Positions 26,132-35,681 of a stretch of 64,000 bases of DNA are shown here, piece by piece. The notes beneath the pieces were generated by a model. It was not told where the DNA came from. It worked only from the letters and a program-made list of their open reading frames with translations, and ran no database searches. The stretch comes from Variovorax boronicumulans (GTDB lineage Bacteria > Pseudomonadota > Gammaproteobacteria > Burkholderiales > Burkholderiaceae_C). A program made the position numbers and the translations under genes. The DNA is taken from positions 1,046,714-1,110,713 of the forward strand of contig NZ_JAAAFX010000004.1 of assembly GCF_019352895.1 (NCBI RefSeq), read 5' to 3'. Each line of letters begins with the position of its first letter. Position 1 is the first letter of the stretch.

Positions 26132-28407
26132 TGCAGGCCGCTCCCCTTTCTTCCCGCCTCGCCGCGCAGACCTGGCCGCGTGCCAGCGCCGTCATGCTGG
26201 CCCTGCTGGCCTGGGCCGGCGGCGCCGCCGATCCGGCGCTGGCGCAGCCCCGCCCGCTGACCGCGGCAGCCCCTGCCGAGGGCGCGCCCCGCGAGTTCAA
26301 CCTGACCCAGCTGGGCCTCAACTACGCGGTGCAGCTGCGCGGCGTGAGCGGCACCGTGGGCATCCCGTTCAGCGTGCGCGCCGACGAGCTGGTCACCAGC
26401 GCCGCGCTGCGGCTGAACTACGCCTACTCGCCGTCGCTGATCCCCGAGCTGTCGCACCTCAAGGTCAGCGTGAACGACGTGCTGGTGGCCACGCTGGCGC
26501 TGCCGCGCGAAGGCGCGGGCAAGGCGCAGACCGCCGACATCACGATCGACCGCCGGCTGGTGACCGACTTCAACCGCATCAACGTCGAGCTGGTCGGCCA
26601 CTACACGCGCGAATGCGAGGACCCGCAGCACAGCAGCCTGTGGGCCAAGATCGACGCCTCAAGCACGCTGCGGCTGAGCGTCACGCCGCTGAAGACCGCG
26701 AGCGACCTCGCGGTGCTGCCGCAGCCCTTCTTCGACCGGCGCGACGTGCGCCGCGCCAACATTCCCTTCGTCTTCGGCGGCACGCCCTCGTCGACCACGC
26801 TCGAGGTCGCCGGCATCGTGTCCTCGTGGTTCGGTGCGCTGGCGGGCTACCGCGGCGCGACCTTCCCGGTGTCGAACGACGCGCTGCCCGCGGGCAACGC
26901 CGTGGTCTTCGCCACGCCCGAGACCGCCATCGCGGGCCTCACGCTGCCGGCCATCACCGGCCCCATGGTCACGGTGGTCGACCACCCGCAGGACGCCACG
27001 CGCAAGCTGCTGCTGGTGCTGGGCCGCAACGCCGGCGAGCTGCGCAGCGCCGCCACCGCGCTGACGCTCAATGCGCGCGCCTTCAGCGGCAGCAGCGCGA
27101 CCATCGCCAGCCTGCAGGAGACGCCCGCGCGCAAGCCCTACGACGCGCCGCGCTGGATCGCCAGCGACCGGCCGGTGCAGCTTGGCGAACTCGCGCAGCC
27201 GGCCGACCTCAACGTCAGCGGCTACACGCCCGACGTGGTCAAGGTCAACCTGCAGATGCCGCCCGACCTGTTCACCTGGCGCTCGCGCGGCATCCCGCTC
27301 GACCTGCAATACCGCTACACGCCACGGGTGCGCAACGACCAGTCGACCTTGAACCTGAGCGTCGACGACAACTTCATCGGCTCGCTGCCGCTGCGCACCG
27401 CCAACCCCGGCGACGACCGCTGGTGGAATCCGCTGGCCATCAAGGTGATGGCCGACGGCACCGCCAGCCAGCGCCGCGAGGTGCTGCTGCCGCCGCTGGC
27501 GCTGGGCTCGCGCAGCCAGCTGCGCATGCACTACTACTTCCAGCCCGCGGCAGGCAACTGCCAGACGCTGCTGGACAACGTGCGCGGCGCGATCGACCCG
27601 AGCTCGACGCTCGACATCTCCTCCTTCCCGCACTACATGGCGATGCCCGAGCTCGCGGCCTATGCCAACAGCGGCTTCCCCTTCAGCCGGCTGGCCGACC
27701 TGGCCGAGACCGCCGTGGTGCTGCCCGACCAGCCCGGCACGGTCGACACCGAGACCTACCTGGCGCTGCTCGGCCAGATCGGCAACGCCACCGGCTACCC
27801 CGCGCTGCGCGTGGCGGTGGGCCGTGCGGCCAACGTGTCGCAGTGGGCCGACAAGGACCTGCTGGTGATCGGCGATCTGCAGAACCAGCCGCTGTTCACC
27901 CAATGGGCCGAGCGCATGCCGCTGCGGCGCAAGGCCGAGGCGCAGACCTTCGTGCTCGGCCGCTGGATCGACGACAACCTGCATCTGATCACCGGCACGC
28001 GCCAGCGCGAGGACCTGCCCAACACCACGCAGATGACCGTCGCCGAAGACGGCAGCGACGCGGTGCTGGCCGGCTTCGAATCGCCGCTGCGCGCCGGGCG
28101 CAGCGTGGTCGCGGTGGTGAGCAACGCGGCCTCGCAGCCTTCGCTGCTCAACGCGCTGATGACACCCGACCTGCTGCAGCGCGTGCAGGGCAGCACCGCC
28201 ATCGTGCGCGGCGCGCAGGTCCACAGCGTGCTGACCGGCGACAGCTACTACGTCGGCAAGCTGCCGCCGCTGGCCTGGCTGCAATGGAACCTGTCGCGCA
28301 GCCCGCTGGGTCTGGCCGGTGCGGCCATCCTGCTGGCCTTGCTGGGCGCGGCCGCGGCCTATGCGAGCCTGCAGGGCGTGGCCCGCCGCAGGTTGCGCAA
28401 CAAATGA
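26131..28407 (+). CDS. bcsB: Cellulose synthase regulatory/periplasmic subunit BcsB
   Basis: A protein of about 758 residues that caps BcsA in the periplasm and guides the glucan. A signal peptide (SAVMLALLAWAGGAADPALA) starts it; the body has the repeated carbohydrate-binding-like and flavodoxin-like modules of the family (YTRECEDPQHSSLWAKID and YRYTPRVRNDQSTLNLS are typical), and the C-terminal membrane anchor is LGLAGAAILLALLGAAAAYA followed by a basic end. The start at 26131 shares a base with the bcsA stop (TGATG), and the stop overlaps the bcsZ ATG. Confidence 0.95.
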   Translation: MQAAPLSSRLAAQTWPRASAVMLALLAWAGGAADPALAQPRPLTAAAPAEGAPREFNLTQLGLNYAVQLRGVSGTVGIPFSVRADELVTSAALRLNYAYSPSLIPELSHLKVSVNDVLVATLALPREGAGKAQTADITIDRRLVTDFNRINVELVGHYTRECEDPQHSSLWAKIDASSTLRLSVTPLKTASDLAVLPQPFFDRRDVRRANIPFVFGGTPSSTTLEVAGIVSSWFGALAGYRGATFPVSNDALPAGNAVVFATPETAIAGLTLPAITGPMVTVVDHPQDATRKLLLVLGRNAGELRSAATALTLNARAFSGSSATIASLQETPARKPYDAPRWIASDRPVQLGELAQPADLNVSGYTPDVVKVNLQMPPDLFTWRSRGIPLDLQYRYTPRVRNDQSTLNLSVDDNFIGSLPLRTANPGDDRWWNPLAIKVMADGTASQRREVLLPPLALGSRSQLRMHYYFQPAAGNCQTLLDNVRGAIDPSSTLDISSFPHYMAMPELAAYANSGFPFSRLADLAETAVVLPDQPGTVDTETYLALLGQIGNATGYPALRVAVGRAANVSQWADKDLLVIGDLQNQPLFTQWAERMPLRRKAEAQTFVLGRWIDDNLHLITGTRQREDLPNTTQMTVAEDGSDAVLAGFESPLRAGRSVVAVVSNAASQPSLLNALMTPDLLQRVQGSTAIVRGAQVHSVLTGDSYYVGKLPPLAWLQWNLSRSPLGLAGAAILLALLGAAAAYASLQGVARRRLRNK

Positions 28408-29582
28408 TGCAGCGCCGCCACGCACTCGCCGCCCTGGCCCTGCTGCCGGCCGGCATCGCCGTGCCCGCGCTGGCCCAATCCTCGCTCGGCGGCTGCATGC
28501 CGCAGGACGACTGGCGCAGCTTCGCCGCGCGCCACATCCAGCCCGACGGCCGGGTGATCGATTTCGACACGCCGCAGCAGCAATCGACCTCCGAAGGCCA
28601 GTCCTACGGGCTGTTCTTCGCGCTGGTGCACGACGACCGGCGCCGCTTCGAGCGCGTGCTGGCCTGGACCGAGACCAACCTCTGCGGCGGCAGTCTGGCC
28701 CAGCACCTGCCGGCCTGGCAATGGGGCCGCAAGACCGAGGGCGGCTGGGGCGTGATCGACCCGAACCCGGCCTCCGACGCCGACCTCTGGATCGCGTACG
28801 CGCTGCTCGAAGCCGCGCGCCTGTGGGACGTGCCGGCCTGGCGCACGCTCGGCCTGGCGCTGCTCGCACTGGTCGAGCGCGAGGAAGTGATCACGCTGCC
28901 CGGCCTGGGCCGCATGCTGCTGCCCTGGAGCCGCAACGTGGCCAGCGGCCCGGTGTGGCGGCTCAACCCCAGCTACCTGCCGCTGCAGTTGCTGCGCCGC
29001 TTCCAGCAGGAGAAGCCGACCGGCCCGTGGAAGGAGATCGCCGACAACACGGTGCGCATGGTCGTCGACACCTCGCCGCAGGGCTTCACGCCCGACTGGT
29101 GCGCCTGGGCCACCGAGCAGAAGGCCTTCGTGGCCGACCCCGACAAGGGCTCGGTCGGCAGCTACGACGCGATCCGCGTCTACCTCTGGGCCGGCATGCT
29201 GCATCCGCAGGAGCCGGCGCGCGCCGCGCTGCTGAAATCGCTCTACGGCCCGCGCCGCATCGTCGAGCGGCCGCAGGCGCCGCCCGAGTACGTGGACACC
29301 GCCGCCGGCACCGTGCGCGGCACCGGCCCGGCCGGTTTCAGCGGTGCATTGCTGCCCTATCTCAAAGCGCAGGGCGCGAGCGCCGCGCTCGCCGCCCAAC
29401 AGGCCCGCATCCCGGTCGACCTCGGCGGCACCGCCGCGGCGCCGGCGGCGCCCCTTCCCTATTACGAACGCATGTTGCTGTTGTTCGGACAAGGCTGGCT
29501 CGATGGCCGCTACGCCTTCAGCCGGACCGGACAGCTGCAACCCCAATGGAGACCCGCATGCCCTTCCACCCGAACCGCATGA
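28404..29582 (+). CDS. bcsZ: Periplasmic endo-1,4-beta-glucanase BcsZ (GH8)
   Basis: A 392-residue family 8 glycoside hydrolase with a signal peptide (about residues 1-25, ending VPALAQ). The proton donor is Glu64 in STSEGQSYGL, DADLWIAYALLEAA is the conserved substrate-site helix, and Asp255 in SYDAIRVYLWAG is the other conserved acid. It trims or edits nascent cellulose in the periplasm and is needed for normal fibre formation in many type I and II operons. ATGA overlaps link it to both neighbours. The second ATG, one codon later, is also possible. Confidence 0.94.
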   Translation: MMQRRHALAALALLPAGIAVPALAQSSLGGCMPQDDWRSFAARHIQPDGRVIDFDTPQQQSTSEGQSYGLFFALVHDDRRRFERVLAWTETNLCGGSLAQHLPAWQWGRKTEGGWGVIDPNPASDADLWIAYALLEAARLWDVPAWRTLGLALLALVEREEVITLPGLGRMLLPWSRNVASGPVWRLNPSYLPLQLLRRFQQEKPTGPWKEIADNTVRMVVDTSPQGFTPDWCAWATEQKAFVADPDKGSVGSYDAIRVYLWAGMLHPQEPARAALLKSLYGPRRIVERPQAPPEYVDTAAGTVRGTGPAGFSGALLPYLKAQGASAALAAQQARIPVDLGGTAAAPAAPLPYYERMLLLFGQGWLDGRYAFSRTGQLQPQWRPACPSTRTA

Positions 29583-32500
29583 AGCGCCCGCCGCGCGGCG
29601 CCGTGCCCGGGGCACGCCGCCCCACCGCCAGCCAGTGGATGGCCTGCCTGGGCCTGGTCGGCGCACTGTGCGCCAGCGGCACGCTGCATGCGCAGGGCGA
29701 CGCCAGCGCCGCCCTGGTTGAACAGGGCAACTACTGGCAGAGCATGGGCCGCGCCGACCTGGCCGAGGAAAGCTGGCGCAAGCTGCTGCGCGTGGACCCG
29801 AACGCCGCCGATGCGCTCTACGGCATGGCCCAGGTCGAGCTCTCGCGCAGCAAGGCCGATGCGGCGCGCGAATGGATCGCCCGCCTGCGCACCGCGCACC
29901 CGAACGACGCGCGCCTGGCGCGCTTCCAGCAGCAGGCGCAACAGCCCGGTGGCCCGCAGACCGACCTGCAGCGCGCGCGCAGCGCGGCCCAGGCCGGCCG
30001 CACGACCGAAGCCATCCAGCTCTACCGCACGCTGTTCGACAACAAGCCGCCGCCAGAACCGCTGGCGGTCGAGTACTACCAGCTGCTGGGCGGCACGCCG
30101 CAGGGCTGGGACGACGGCCGCAAGGGGCTCGAGCAGCTGGTGCGCGACAAGCCCGACAACCTCAATTACAAGCTGGCGCTGGCGCAGCTGCAGACCTACC
30201 GCGAGCCCTCGCGCCGCGAAGGCGTCCGCACGCTGGCCGACCTGTCGAAGCGCCCCGGCGTGGGCAGCGCCGCGCGCGCCGCCTGGCGCCAGGCGCTGAT
30301 CTGGCTTGATGCGCGCGAAGCCGATGCGCCGCTCTACCAGGCCTACCTCGAGGGCCAGAGCGACCCGGCCGTCTCGGCCCGGCTCGAGAGCCTGACCGCC
30401 GCGCAGGCCGCCGCCACGCCCGCCTCGCCGGCCGCCCAGCCGCTGGGCGAAGGCTTCCGGGCACTGGACCGCGGCGACCAGGCCACGGCCGAGGCGCGCT
30501 TCCAGCAGGCGCTGCGGCTGCAGCCCGGCGACTCGGAAGCGCTGGGCGGCCTGGGCCTGATCCGGTTGCGGCAGGAGCGCTTCGCCCAGGCCCAGGACTA
30601 CCTCGAACAGGCCAGCCGCAGCGGCGGGCGCAAGTGGGCCTCGGCCCTGCAGAGCGCGAGTTACTGGACCCTGATCGGCCAGGCCAACGCGGCCCGCGAC
30701 AAGAACGACACCGCGGCCGCGCAGGCGCTGCTCGAGCGCGCGGTGCGCCTCGATGCGCGCGAACCCGTGGGGCAGATCGCGCTGGCCGACATCCGGCTCG
30801 CGCAGGGCGAACTCGCGGCGGCCGAGCAGGGCTACAAGCGCGTCTACGACAGCAAACCCAGCGATGCCCAGGCCATCCGCGGCCTGATCACCGTCTACAC
30901 CCGGCAGGGCCGCGCCGACGAGGCGCTCGCGCTGTCGCAGAAGCTCACGCCCGAGCAGGCCGCGCAGATCGGCGGCCTGCAGAACGTGCGCGTCGAGCAG
31001 GCGCGCGCCCAGGCCCGCCAGCAGGGCGAGGCCGGCAACACCGCGGGGGCCCAGCGCACGCTGGAAGACGCGATGCTGGTCAACCCCGACAGCCCGTGGG
31101 TCCGGCTCGACCTGGCCAACCTCTATCGCAAGCAGGGCCTGATGCCCCAGGCCCGCGGCGTGATGGACGGCCTGCTGATGTCGCAGCCCGACATGCCCGA
31201 TGCGCTGTACGCCAGCGCGCTGCTGGCCTCGGACGCCGGCGACCCGGTGGCCGGCCTGCAGTACCTCGAGCGCGTGCCGGCCGCCACCCGCACCCGCGAC
31301 ATGACCCAGCTGCAGCGCAAGCTCTGGGCGCAGGGCCAGACCCAGCAGGCGCTGGCGCTCGCACGCCAGGGCCAGACCGCGGTGGCGCGCAACCTGCTCG
31401 CGCAGACCGAGGCCACGCTGGGCCGCGAGATCCCGGCCGACATCTGGGGCGACCTGGCCACGGCCTACGCCGAGGTCGGCGACGCGCCGCGCGCGCTGGC
31501 CATGAGCCGGCAACTGCTCGCGCGCGGCCCCAACCCGAGCATCGGCGACCGGCTGCTCTACGCCTCGATCCTGATGAAGACGCAGCAGGACGTCGAGCTG
31601 ACCGCCGTGCTGCGCCAGCTGCAGGCCACGCAGATGACGGCCGCGCAGCGCACCGACTTCGACAACCTGCGCAGCGCCTGGAGCGTGCGCCAGGCCGATG
31701 CGCTGCGCGAAGCCGGCAACCTCGAAGCCGCCTACAGCGCGCTGGCACCGGTGCTGGCCGAGCGGCCGTCCGACGTGGGCGTGATGGGCGCGCTGGCGCG
31801 GCTCTATTCCGCCGCACGCGACGAGCGCCAGGCGCTGGCGCTCTACCAGCGCGTGCTGCAGCGCACGCCGATGGACCTCGACACCCTGCTGGCCGCGGCC
31901 GCCAGCGCCAGCGCGCTCAAGGAACACGGCGATGCCGAGAGCTATGTGCTGGCCGCGCTCAAGCAGGCGCCCGACCAGTCGCGCACGCTGGCCGCCACCG
32001 GCCGCGTCTACCGCAACGCCGGCGACAACGCGCGTGCCGAGCAGTACCTGCGCGCGGCCGTGATGGCCGAGAACCGGCTGGCCAGCGGCCAGGCCCGTTC
32101 GCCGGTGCCGGGCAGTGTCAACGCGCCCGCGGCCAACCCCTTCGCCGGCATGACCGGCGGCGCGCCCTCGGCCGCCGCCGTGCTGAGCGGCCAGGCGGTC
32201 GCGGCGCCGCAGCCGGTCGCGTTCCAGGGCGGCGGCGGGGCCCTGCCCTTTGCCGGCGCCCAGGGCGGCCAGTTGCCGCCGCTCGCCGCGCAGGGCTACG
32301 CCGGCCCGCCCGCCACCTACGGCAACGTCAACGCACCCGGTGGCACTGCAGGCCTGCCCTGGAGCGAGCCCGCCAGCACGGCCCGCGCACCCGCCACCGG
32401 CCGCGCCGCCACCACGGCCAGCAACAACGCCGCACGCCGCACGGCCGCGGTCCCCGCGACGCGCAACGCCCCGGTCAACGCGCCGGCCGCGCCCTTCTAT

Positions 32501-33859
32501 CCGCTGCCCGCGCAGGCCGGCAGCGCGCAGGCCGGTGGCTACGCCCTGCCGCCGCCGCAGCGCGGCCAGCCGCTGATCAACGAAGGCGACTGGAACGGCG
32601 CGCTGCGCAACAGCTCGCAGCCGCTCGATCCGCTGCGCTCCGAACTGCAGGCGCTCGAGACCGAGCACGCCACCACCATCACCGCCGGCACCGTCTACCG
32701 CAACCGCGCGGGCGAGGCCGGCCTGAGCCAGCTGGCCGACCTGCAGGTGCCGGTGCAGGCCCGCATCCCGGTGGGCAGCGGCAAGATCGTGGTCACGGCC
32801 ACGCCGACGGTGATCGATGCCGGCCGCGTCCAGGCCGACTATTCGTCGCTGAGCCGCTACGGCGAAGGGCCGCTGGGTGCCCTGGCGCAGACGCAGGGCT
32901 ATGCCGCACCGCCGGGCTCGCAGAACGCGAGCGGCGTGGGCCTGAGCGTGGGCTACGAGAGCAAAACCCTCAACGCCAGCATCGGCACCACGCCGCTGGG
33001 CTTCGAGGAGACCAACGTGATCGGCAACCTCGGCTACACGGCCGCGCTCACCGACACCTTCTCGCTCAAGGGCAACCTCACGCGCCAGCCGATCACCGAC
33101 AGCCAGCTGTCCTTTGCCGGCACCAAGGACACGCTGAGCGGCGAGCGCCGCGGCGGCGTGGTCGCGACCGGCGGGCGCATCGACGCCACGCGCGACGACG
33201 GCACCTACGGCCTCTACGGCTACGGCTCCTACCACGTGCTCACCGGCACCAACGTCGAGGACAACAACCGCACCGAGCTCGGCGGCGGGCTGTACATGCA
33301 CATCCTGCGCGGCGCCGGCTCGACGCTGACCGCCGGCCTGAACCTGGGCGTGATGGCCTACGACAAGAACCTGAGCTACTTCACCTTCGGCCACGGCGGC
33401 TACTTCAGCCCGCAGCGCTATGTGAGCGTGGCCTTCCCGGTGGACTGGAGCGGGCGCAGCAACCGGCTGTCGTGGCGCGTCAACGCCTCGCTGGGCGTGC
33501 AGTCCTTCACCCAGGACGACGCGCCCTACTTCCCGACCGACCCGCTGCGCCAGCGCGCGGCCTACGTGGCGGCGGCCGCGGCCAAGGAACTCAACCTCAC
33601 CAACGCCAACTTCACCGGCATGTACGCGGGCGAGAGCCACACCGGCTTTGCCTACAACTTCGCCGGCATGCTCGAGTACCAGCTCGCGCCGCAGCTCTAC
33701 CTGGGCGGCGCACTGGGGCTGAGCAACGCGCAGAACTACCGGCAACTGACCGGCAGCATCTACCTGCGCTACCTGTTCGGGGGCTCGAACTTCCTGGGCA
33801 ATGCGTCGGCGACGCCGAGCTTCAGCCCGCTGAATTCGCCCTACACGCCGCTGCTGTGA
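29579..33859 (+). CDS. bcsC: Cellulose export outer-membrane protein BcsC (TPR plus beta barrel)
   Basis: A protein of about 1,426 residues. After a signal peptide (MACLGLVGALCASGTLHAQ) come many TPR repeats to about residue 835, which reach through the periplasm and bind peptidoglycan and the BcsB side. A low-complexity linker rich in Ala, Pro, Gly and Asn covers about 840-1000. The BcsC_C outer-membrane barrel follows to the C-terminus (YLRYLFGG, then a short tail with a terminal hydrophobic Leu-Leu). I chose the ATG at 29579 because it overlaps the bcsZ stop in the ATGA pattern used through the operon; in-frame ATGs at 29546 and 29558 are alternatives. It ends the operon. Confidence 0.95.
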   Translation: MKRPPRGAVPGARRPTASQWMACLGLVGALCASGTLHAQGDASAALVEQGNYWQSMGRADLAEESWRKLLRVDPNAADALYGMAQVELSRSKADAAREWIARLRTAHPNDARLARFQQQAQQPGGPQTDLQRARSAAQAGRTTEAIQLYRTLFDNKPPPEPLAVEYYQLLGGTPQGWDDGRKGLEQLVRDKPDNLNYKLALAQLQTYREPSRREGVRTLADLSKRPGVGSAARAAWRQALIWLDAREADAPLYQAYLEGQSDPAVSARLESLTAAQAAATPASPAAQPLGEGFRALDRGDQATAEARFQQALRLQPGDSEALGGLGLIRLRQERFAQAQDYLEQASRSGGRKWASALQSASYWTLIGQANAARDKNDTAAAQALLERAVRLDAREPVGQIALADIRLAQGELAAAEQGYKRVYDSKPSDAQAIRGLITVYTRQGRADEALALSQKLTPEQAAQIGGLQNVRVEQARAQARQQGEAGNTAGAQRTLEDAMLVNPDSPWVRLDLANLYRKQGLMPQARGVMDGLLMSQPDMPDALYASALLASDAGDPVAGLQYLERVPAATRTRDMTQLQRKLWAQGQTQQALALARQGQTAVARNLLAQTEATLGREIPADIWGDLATAYAEVGDAPRALAMSRQLLARGPNPSIGDRLLYASILMKTQQDVELTAVLRQLQATQMTAAQRTDFDNLRSAWSVRQADALREAGNLEAAYSALAPVLAERPSDVGVMGALARLYSAARDERQALALYQRVLQRTPMDLDTLLAAAASASALKEHGDAESYVLAALKQAPDQSRTLAATGRVYRNAGDNARAEQYLRAAVMAENRLASGQARSPVPGSVNAPAANPFAGMTGGAPSAAAVLSGQAVAAPQPVAFQGGGGALPFAGAQGGQLPPLAAQGYAGPPATYGNVNAPGGTAGLPWSEPASTARAPATGRAATTASNNAARRTAAVPATRNAPVNAPAAPFYPLPAQAGSAQAGGYALPPPQRGQPLINEGDWNGALRNSSQPLDPLRSELQALETEHATTITAGTVYRNRAGEAGLSQLADLQVPVQARIPVGSGKIVVTATPTVIDAGRVQADYSSLSRYGEGPLGALAQTQGYAAPPGSQNASGVGLSVGYESKTLNASIGTTPLGFEETNVIGNLGYTAALTDTFSLKGNLTRQPITDSQLSFAGTKDTLSGERRGGVVATGGRIDATRDDGTYGLYGYGSYHVLTGTNVEDNNRTELGGGLYMHILRGAGSTLTAGLNLGVMAYDKNLSYFTFGHGGYFSPQRYVSVAFPVDWSGRSNRLSWRVNASLGVQSFTQDDAPYFPTDPLRQRAAYVAAAAAKELNLTNANFTGMYAGESHTGFAYNFAGMLEYQLAPQLYLGGALGLSNAQNYRQLTGSIYLRYLFGGSNFLGNASATPSFSPLNSPYTPLL

Positions 33860-33866
33860 AGTGTGG

Positions 33867-33886
33867 CCGGCCGCCTGCGCGGCCGG
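33867..33886. terminator. Hairpin between convergent bcsC and GGDEF-EAL genes
   Basis: Perfect 8-bp stem CCGGCCGC / GCGGCCGG with a CTGC loop, seven bases after the bcsC stop. No T run follows on either strand, so it is a weak or Rho-assisted terminator candidate serving both directions. Confidence 0.45.
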
Positions 33887-33919
33887 TCATTGCGTGCGCG
33901 CATCGATGGGCTGATGCCA

Positions 33920-35572
33920 TCACGCGCAGTCGGCTGCGCGGCCCCAGAGCGGCGCGCGTTCGTATTCGGCGATCCAGGCCGGCACCAGCACCGGCTCCAT
34001 CGGCCGGGCGATGCCGTAGCCCTGGCCCAGCGTGCAGCCCAGCGCCATCAGCGCCTGCCCATGGGCCACCGACTCCACGCCCTCGGCGATGGCCTTGCGC
34101 CCCAGCCCGCGCGCCAGCAGCAGGATGCCCCGGACGATGGCCTGGTCCTCGGTGCTGTCGATCACGCCGTTGACGAAGGACTGGTCGAGCTTGAGCGCCG
34201 CCACCGGCAGCCGGCGCAGGTAGGTCAGCGACGAATAGCCGGTGCCGAAGTCGTCCATCGCGACCGGCACGCCCAGCACCTTGCAGGCTTCGATGAAGAC
34301 CGCGACGGTGGCGAAGTCCTTGATGGCGGTGGTCTCGAGGATCTCGAGCTCCAGCACGCCGGGGTGCAGCTGCGGATGGCGCGCCAGGTGCTCGGCCAGC
34401 CGCTCGATGAAGTCGGGGCGCTGCATGTGGCGCGGGCTGATGTTGACGCTGACCGAGGTGCTGACGCCCGCCACCTGCCACGCGGCCGCCTGGCGCAGCG
34501 CCTCGCCGATGGCCCAGTCGCCCAGTTGCTCGATGAGTTCGTGGTCCTCGACCAGCGGAATGAAATCGGCCGGCTGCAGCGCCCCGTGCTTCGGGTGCTG
34601 CCAGCGGATCAGCCCCTCGAAGCCGATCACGCGGCCGCAGCGCATGTCCACCTTGGGCTGGTAGGCCAGCCAGAATTCGTTGCGGGCCACGCCCTCGACG
34701 ATGTCGCGTCGCAGCGCCAGGCCCTCCTGCTCGTCCAGCGCCTGGCTCGCATCGAAGAAATGCAGCTGCCCGCCGCCCGCGCGTTTGGCGAAGAACACCG
34801 CATGCTGCGCATGCTGCAGCATCACTTCGGTGGGCTGCTCGGTGTCGGCCATGAGCGCCACGCCGACGCTGGCGTGCAGCCGGGCCGAACGGTTCTGCAG
34901 CCGGTACGGATGGGCCAGCCGCGCCAGCACCTGCTGGATCAGGTCCTCGCACTGCACCCGGCTGCCGAGTGCCACGACCAGCGCGAATTCGTCGCCGCCC
35001 ACGCGCGCCACGATGGCATCGTGCGGCAGCGCGGCCTTGAGCCGGCGCGCCACCTCGCGCAGGATGGTGTCACCGCCCATCGGGCCGAACTGCTCGTTGA
35101 TGTCGCGGAAACGGTCGATGTCGAGGTAGCAGACGGCCAGCAGCCGGCCGTCGTCGAGGCGCAGGCGCTGGCGCAATTCGTCGACCTGCGGAATCCGGTT
35201 GGGCAGCCGCGTCAGCGCGTCGCGGCGCGCCAGCAGTTCGAGCCGCTGCGCCCGCACGCTGCGGCCCGCCGGGCTGAAGCTCCACAGGGTGCAACGGTCG
35301 TCCATCCGCTCGCCGCGCATGTCGACCACCAGGCTGCCGCCGTCGCGCATGTGCAGCACGAAATGGCGGCTGTCGGCGGCACCGCGCGCCGGCACCAGCA
35401 GTTCGGCGGCGGATGCGCCGTCCTCGTCGAGCGGCAGCCCGTGCAGGTCGGAAAACGGCAGGTCCGTGAGCGCGCCCTGCGGGTAGTCCAGCAGTTCATG
35501 CGCGTCCTCGTCCGCCCAAAGGATCTGCCCGTCGCAGATCTTCAGATGGCCGGCGAGCAGACGGGTGGGCAT
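33920..35572 (-). CDS. GGDEF-EAL cyclic di-GMP turnover protein
   Basis: A 550-residue cytoplasmic protein. A weak PAS-like region fills about 1-105, then a GGDEF domain with RVGGDEFALV (192-196) and an EAL domain with FEGLIRW (Glu319). The phosphodiesterase metal and catalytic residues (VNIS, LELEILETT, DDFGTGYSS at 440-448, the LKLDQSFV lysine, AEGVE) are all present, so hydrolysis is likely. The GGDEF motif is intact too, but the inhibitory RxxD site upstream is LPHD, so product feedback is probably lost. It faces the bcs operon convergently and likely lowers or tunes the BcsA activator. Confidence 0.93.
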   Translation of the reverse strand: MPTRLLAGHLKICDGQILWADEDAHELLDYPQGALTDLPFSDLHGLPLDEDGASAAELLVPARGAADSRHFVLHMRDGGSLVVDMRGERMDDRCTLWSFSPAGRSVRAQRLELLARRDALTRLPNRIPQVDELRQRLRLDDGRLLAVCYLDIDRFRDINEQFGPMGGDTILREVARRLKAALPHDAIVARVGGDEFALVVALGSRVQCEDLIQQVLARLAHPYRLQNRSARLHASVGVALMADTEQPTEVMLQHAQHAVFFAKRAGGGQLHFFDASQALDEQEGLALRRDIVEGVARNEFWLAYQPKVDMRCGRVIGFEGLIRWQHPKHGALQPADFIPLVEDHELIEQLGDWAIGEALRQAAAWQVAGVSTSVSVNISPRHMQRPDFIERLAEHLARHPQLHPGVLELEILETTAIKDFATVAVFIEACKVLGVPVAMDDFGTGYSSLTYLRRLPVAALKLDQSFVNGVIDSTEDQAIVRGILLLARGLGRKAIAEGVESVAHGQALMALGCTLGQGYGIARPMEPVLVPAWIAEYERAPLWGRAADCA

Positions 35573-35681
35573 GGCAGGAACACGAGTGGCGGCACGACGA
35601 GGGATGGAAAAATAAGAGCGGCGAAGGGTTCGAAGGGGCCTATTGTTGTCTCAAACCGGCGCGGGGGTGGCACGGCGCGCG

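Noticed and set aside
29510..33745. A very long open frame antisense to bcsC
   Set aside because: High-GC codon bias leaves antisense frames open; it is Ala/Arg/Gly/His-rich with no domain, and bcsC is certain on the other strand. Similar long antisense frames over valS, rarA, ftsK and ACAD genes were left out for the same reason.
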